This document shows positions 5,672-7,343 of a stretch of 7,343 nucleotides of DNA, one piece after another. The translations under genes and the position numbers were made by a program. The stretch is from Coriobacteriales bacterium. Its GTDB lineage: Bacteria; Actinomycetota; Coriobacteriia; Coriobacteriales; UBA8131. How positions within the stretch are numbered: the first letter of the stretch is position 1; each line of letters starts with the position of its first letter. Under the pieces are notes generated by a model. It was not told where the DNA came from. It saw only the letters and a list, made by a program, of their open reading frames with translations, and made no database searches. The DNA lies in the NCBI GenBank assembly GCA_031254255.1, contig JAIRUT010000039.1, forward strand, positions 1 through 7,343. Direction: 5' to 3'.

Positions 5672-5686
5672 AGACTGTGTGAAAAT
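5668..5686 (+). repeat. left terminal inverted repeat of the IS
   Basis: CGTCAGACTGTGTGAAAAT is the exact reverse complement of 7325-7343. Its first four bases are also the end of the adjacent palindrome's right arm. Confidence 0.92.
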
Positions 5687-5743
5687 GTAAATGTCATAGA
5701 CATATACATAGTAATAGTATGATATGATGTGTGTATCCAAAAG

Positions 5744-5749
5744 AAAGGA
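5744..5749 (+). promoter_or_regulatory. ribosome binding site choosing the transposase start
   Basis: AAAGGA lies seven bases before the ATG at 5757, an ideal spacing. The two earlier in-frame ATGs at 5724 and 5727 lack any purine-rich sequence at a proper distance, so 5757 is preferred. Confidence 0.65.
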
Positions 5750-5756
5750 CACCCAC

Positions 5757-7325
5757 ATGGGCCATATTCCTGAAGGCGACAGAATGCAAAGCCGCATCCT
5801 CTGTCTTGACGACATGGTGGCAAGGGACTCCATGGCGCGCATCGTGGATAGGTTCATCGGCGTAGTGGACCTCGGGGCGCTGGGCTTTGCCAACACCACC
5901 CCGAGAGACCTCGGCAGAAGCTCCTACTCCCCTAACACCATGGCAAAGATCTATGTCTTCGCATACGAGCAGGGAATACGCTCATCCAGAAAGATCGAGC
6001 ATGCCCTCAGGACAAACGTGGAGTTCATGTGGCTTTGCGGGGGGCTTGAGCCGGACTTCAAGACAATAGCAGACTTCAGGAGGGACAACACAGGGCCACT
6101 CAGCTCCCTGTTTTATGAGTTCGCCTCGTTTGCAGACAGTGCGGGCATGTACGGCAAGAAGGTAGTCGCCATAGACGGCACCAAGATAAGGGCCTCCAAT
6201 TCCAAGAGGCGAAACATCTCGGGAAAGTCCCTTAAGCGCCGTATCCAATACCATGGCACAAGGGTCGCGCAATACATGCGCGAACTGGAAGACGCAGACG
6301 ATGCGCAAATGATCGGGGAGCTTTCCGACAAGGCAAAGAAGGCCATGCGCAGCCAAGCGGAGGCACAGTCGCTCCTGGACGGCATGGTCGATGGAGGCAT
6401 GACAGAGGTCTCCCTTACCGATGCCGATGCCCGCTGCATGGGAAAGGGCAGGCAGGGCATGCATGTCGCCTACAATGTGCAGGCAGCCGTGGACTCAAAA
6501 CACCACCTCATCGCAGAGATGGGCATCACCAACCGCCCGGATGACCATGGCGAGCTTTCCAATATGGCAAGGCTTACCCAGGAAAGCCTGCGCAAACGTG
6601 ACATCACCTTCCTGGCAGACAAGGGCTACTGGGGCAGCGAGGACCTGGGCATCTGCCGAAGCGCGGGCATCGACTGCATCGTGGCTCCGCAGGCAAGATG
6701 TGGCAACAGGCAGGAGAAGGACTTTGCCCTTGATGCCTTTACCTATGACCCTGCAACGGACAGCTACCTGTGTCCTTTGGGCCAAAGGCTCACATGCAGG
6801 AGCAGGCCTGCTACGAAAAAACGGATATATGACAACAAGCCCGCCTGCCGCTCCTGCAAACAAGCGGAAAAATGCAAAAGCGGCGCTTTGGGCCATCGCA
6901 GGATCACCAGGGGGCCCGGAAGCGATGTGCTTGACTGGGCATATGGGCGCTATCAAGACAACCTGGAGATCTACGGATTGCGCCAGCAGCTGGTCGAACA
7001 CCCCTTCGGCACCATAAAACGCACCATGGGGGCAGACCACTTCCTCCTGCGCGGGATGGAAAAGGTGAGGTGTGAGGCCGCACTCCTCTTTGTGGGCTAC
7101 AACCTTAAAAGGGTCAGGAATGTGCTGGGCTTTGACGCCATAATGGCCAAGCTAGACGAGTATGCCACCCTGATCGGAGCCGGCAATGCCAATCTGTCGT
7201 CACATTTTTGGCTTTATGCATTGTTTGGGCCCCTCTATGTCACCGCAGCGGCATTCTGGAGGGCCATGGCCGCAATTTGCCCAGTAGGGAGAGGCGGTGC
7301 CGGCCCCCGTGTGGCTTATGGTTGA
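5757..7325 (+). CDS. IS1182-family DDE transposase
   Basis: From the ATG at 5757 the protein has 522 residues, a usual length for the family. The N-terminal part (LCLDDMVARDSMARIVDRFI, then Y-SPNTMAKIYVFAYEQGIRSSRKIE) is the IS1182 DNA-binding region. The DDE catalytic residues are visible: D140 in AIDGTKIRA, D288 in LADKGYWG and E414 in VEHPFGTIKRTMG. A cysteine-rich stretch between the second D and the E (CPLGQRLTC, then CRSCKQAEKC) is the zinc-ribbon-like insert seen in this family. A lysine/arginine-rich helix follows the first D. No frameshift or internal stop is seen. The stop codon TGA overlaps the first base of the right inverted repeat, so the gene fills the element. It transposes the IS by cut-and-paste or copy-type DDE chemistry and has no link to the neighbouring genes beyond insertion next to them. 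Confidence 0.92.
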   Translation: MGHIPEGDRMQSRILCLDDMVARDSMARIVDRFIGVVDLGALGFANTTPRDLGRSSYSPNTMAKIYVFAYEQGIRSSRKIEHALRTNVEFMWLCGGLEPDFKTIADFRRDNTGPLSSLFYEFASFADSAGMYGKKVVAIDGTKIRASNSKRRNISGKSLKRRIQYHGTRVAQYMRELEDADDAQMIGELSDKAKKAMRSQAEAQSLLDGMVDGGMTEVSLTDADARCMGKGRQGMHVAYNVQAAVDSKHHLIAEMGITNRPDDHGELSNMARLTQESLRKRDITFLADKGYWGSEDLGICRSAGIDCIVAPQARCGNRQEKDFALDAFTYDPATDSYLCPLGQRLTCRSRPATKKRIYDNKPACRSCKQAEKCKSGALGHRRITRGPGSDVLDWAYGRYQDNLEIYGLRQQLVEHPFGTIKRTMGADHFLLRGMEKVRCEAALLFVGYNLKRVRNVLGFDAIMAKLDEYATLIGAGNANLSSHFWLYALFGPLYVTAAAFWRAMAAICPVGRGGAGPRVAYG

Positions 7326-7343
7326 TTTTCACACAGTCTGACG
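7325..7343 (-). repeat. right terminal inverted repeat of the IS
   Basis: Reverse complement of 5668-5686 over 19 bases without mismatch. It stops at the last base of the window, so it may be longer, and a contig break in a multicopy repeat is possible. Confidence 0.9.

Larger units (their letters stand above)
5668..7343 (+). mobile_element. IS1182-family insertion sequence
   Basis: The element is bounded by 19-bp perfect inverted repeats at 5668-5686 and 7325-7343 and contains one intact transposase gene filling nearly all of it. Total length here is 1676 bases, normal for IS1182. The right boundary coincides with the window end, so the true ends may extend further outward, and a target duplication cannot be tested. 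An intact frame and perfect ends suggest a recent, possibly active copy. Confidence 0.88.

Noticed and set aside
5724..5756. Earlier ATG starts for the transposase
   Set aside because: No Shine-Dalgarno sequence; the ATG at 5757 has AAAGGA at seven bases.
5078..5899. Minus-strand frame of 273 codons opposite the protease and IS junction
   Set aside because: It runs across the protease end, the palindrome and the IS left end; it is a shadow of GC-rich coding DNA on the other strand.

Overview
The window reads as chromosomal DNA of an actinobacterium, most likely a gut-type Coriobacteriia. The pointers are a site-2-protease (RseP-like) gene with a long insertion between its first zinc motif and its second membrane segment, a promoter placed for leaderless transcription of that gene, and the type of toxin-antitoxin pair. 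This placement rests on recalled family resemblance, not on a search.

Layout. Bases 1-134 hold the last codons of a gene with a CxxCxxxCP iron-sulfur motif. Bases 135-452 are AT-rich and gene-free, with three clean palindromes and a good -10 box. Bases 453-3245 encode one 930-residue protein with an HD phosphohydrolase-like domain, a complete GHKL/Hsp90-type ATPase domain and a C-terminal DUF6273 (C-type-lectin/FGE-like) domain. Its last ~40 codons look like the variable region of a diversity-generating retroelement (DGR). Fixed residues follow a WWLRSPG ... AAxV ... GxV ... GxxV ... GVRPAxWLNL frame, and every codon at the intervening variable positions ends in C or T, as expected when AAY template codons are mutated at adenines. 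A GC-rich hairpin lies just after the stop. No reverse transcriptase or template repeat is in the window, so they would have to act from elsewhere.

Bases 3307-4004 (minus strand) hold a toxin-antitoxin pair with a one-base stop/start overlap. The antitoxin looks like a Phd/YefM-type head joined to a HicB-like body. The toxin looks HicA-like but lacks the usual catalytic histidine. Bases 4245-5564 encode the RseP-like intramembrane metalloprotease, a housekeeping gene without its usual isoprenoid neighbours inside the window. Bases 5668-7343 are an IS1182-family insertion sequence with an intact DDE transposase and 19-bp perfect terminal inverted repeats. It abuts a 41-bp near-perfect palindrome, and the window ends exactly in its right repeat.

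How the parts relate. The HD-GHKL-DUF6273 protein, the toxin-antitoxin pair and the IS form an accessory block around a core protease gene. The likely exciting item is the multidomain protein. Its layout suggests a sensor/effector of the biological-conflict kind, with an ATP-driven GHKL module, an HD nucleotide-hydrolase-like module and a recognition surface that can be diversified. The defence role is inference; the domain motifs and the variable-region codon pattern are read directly from the sequence.
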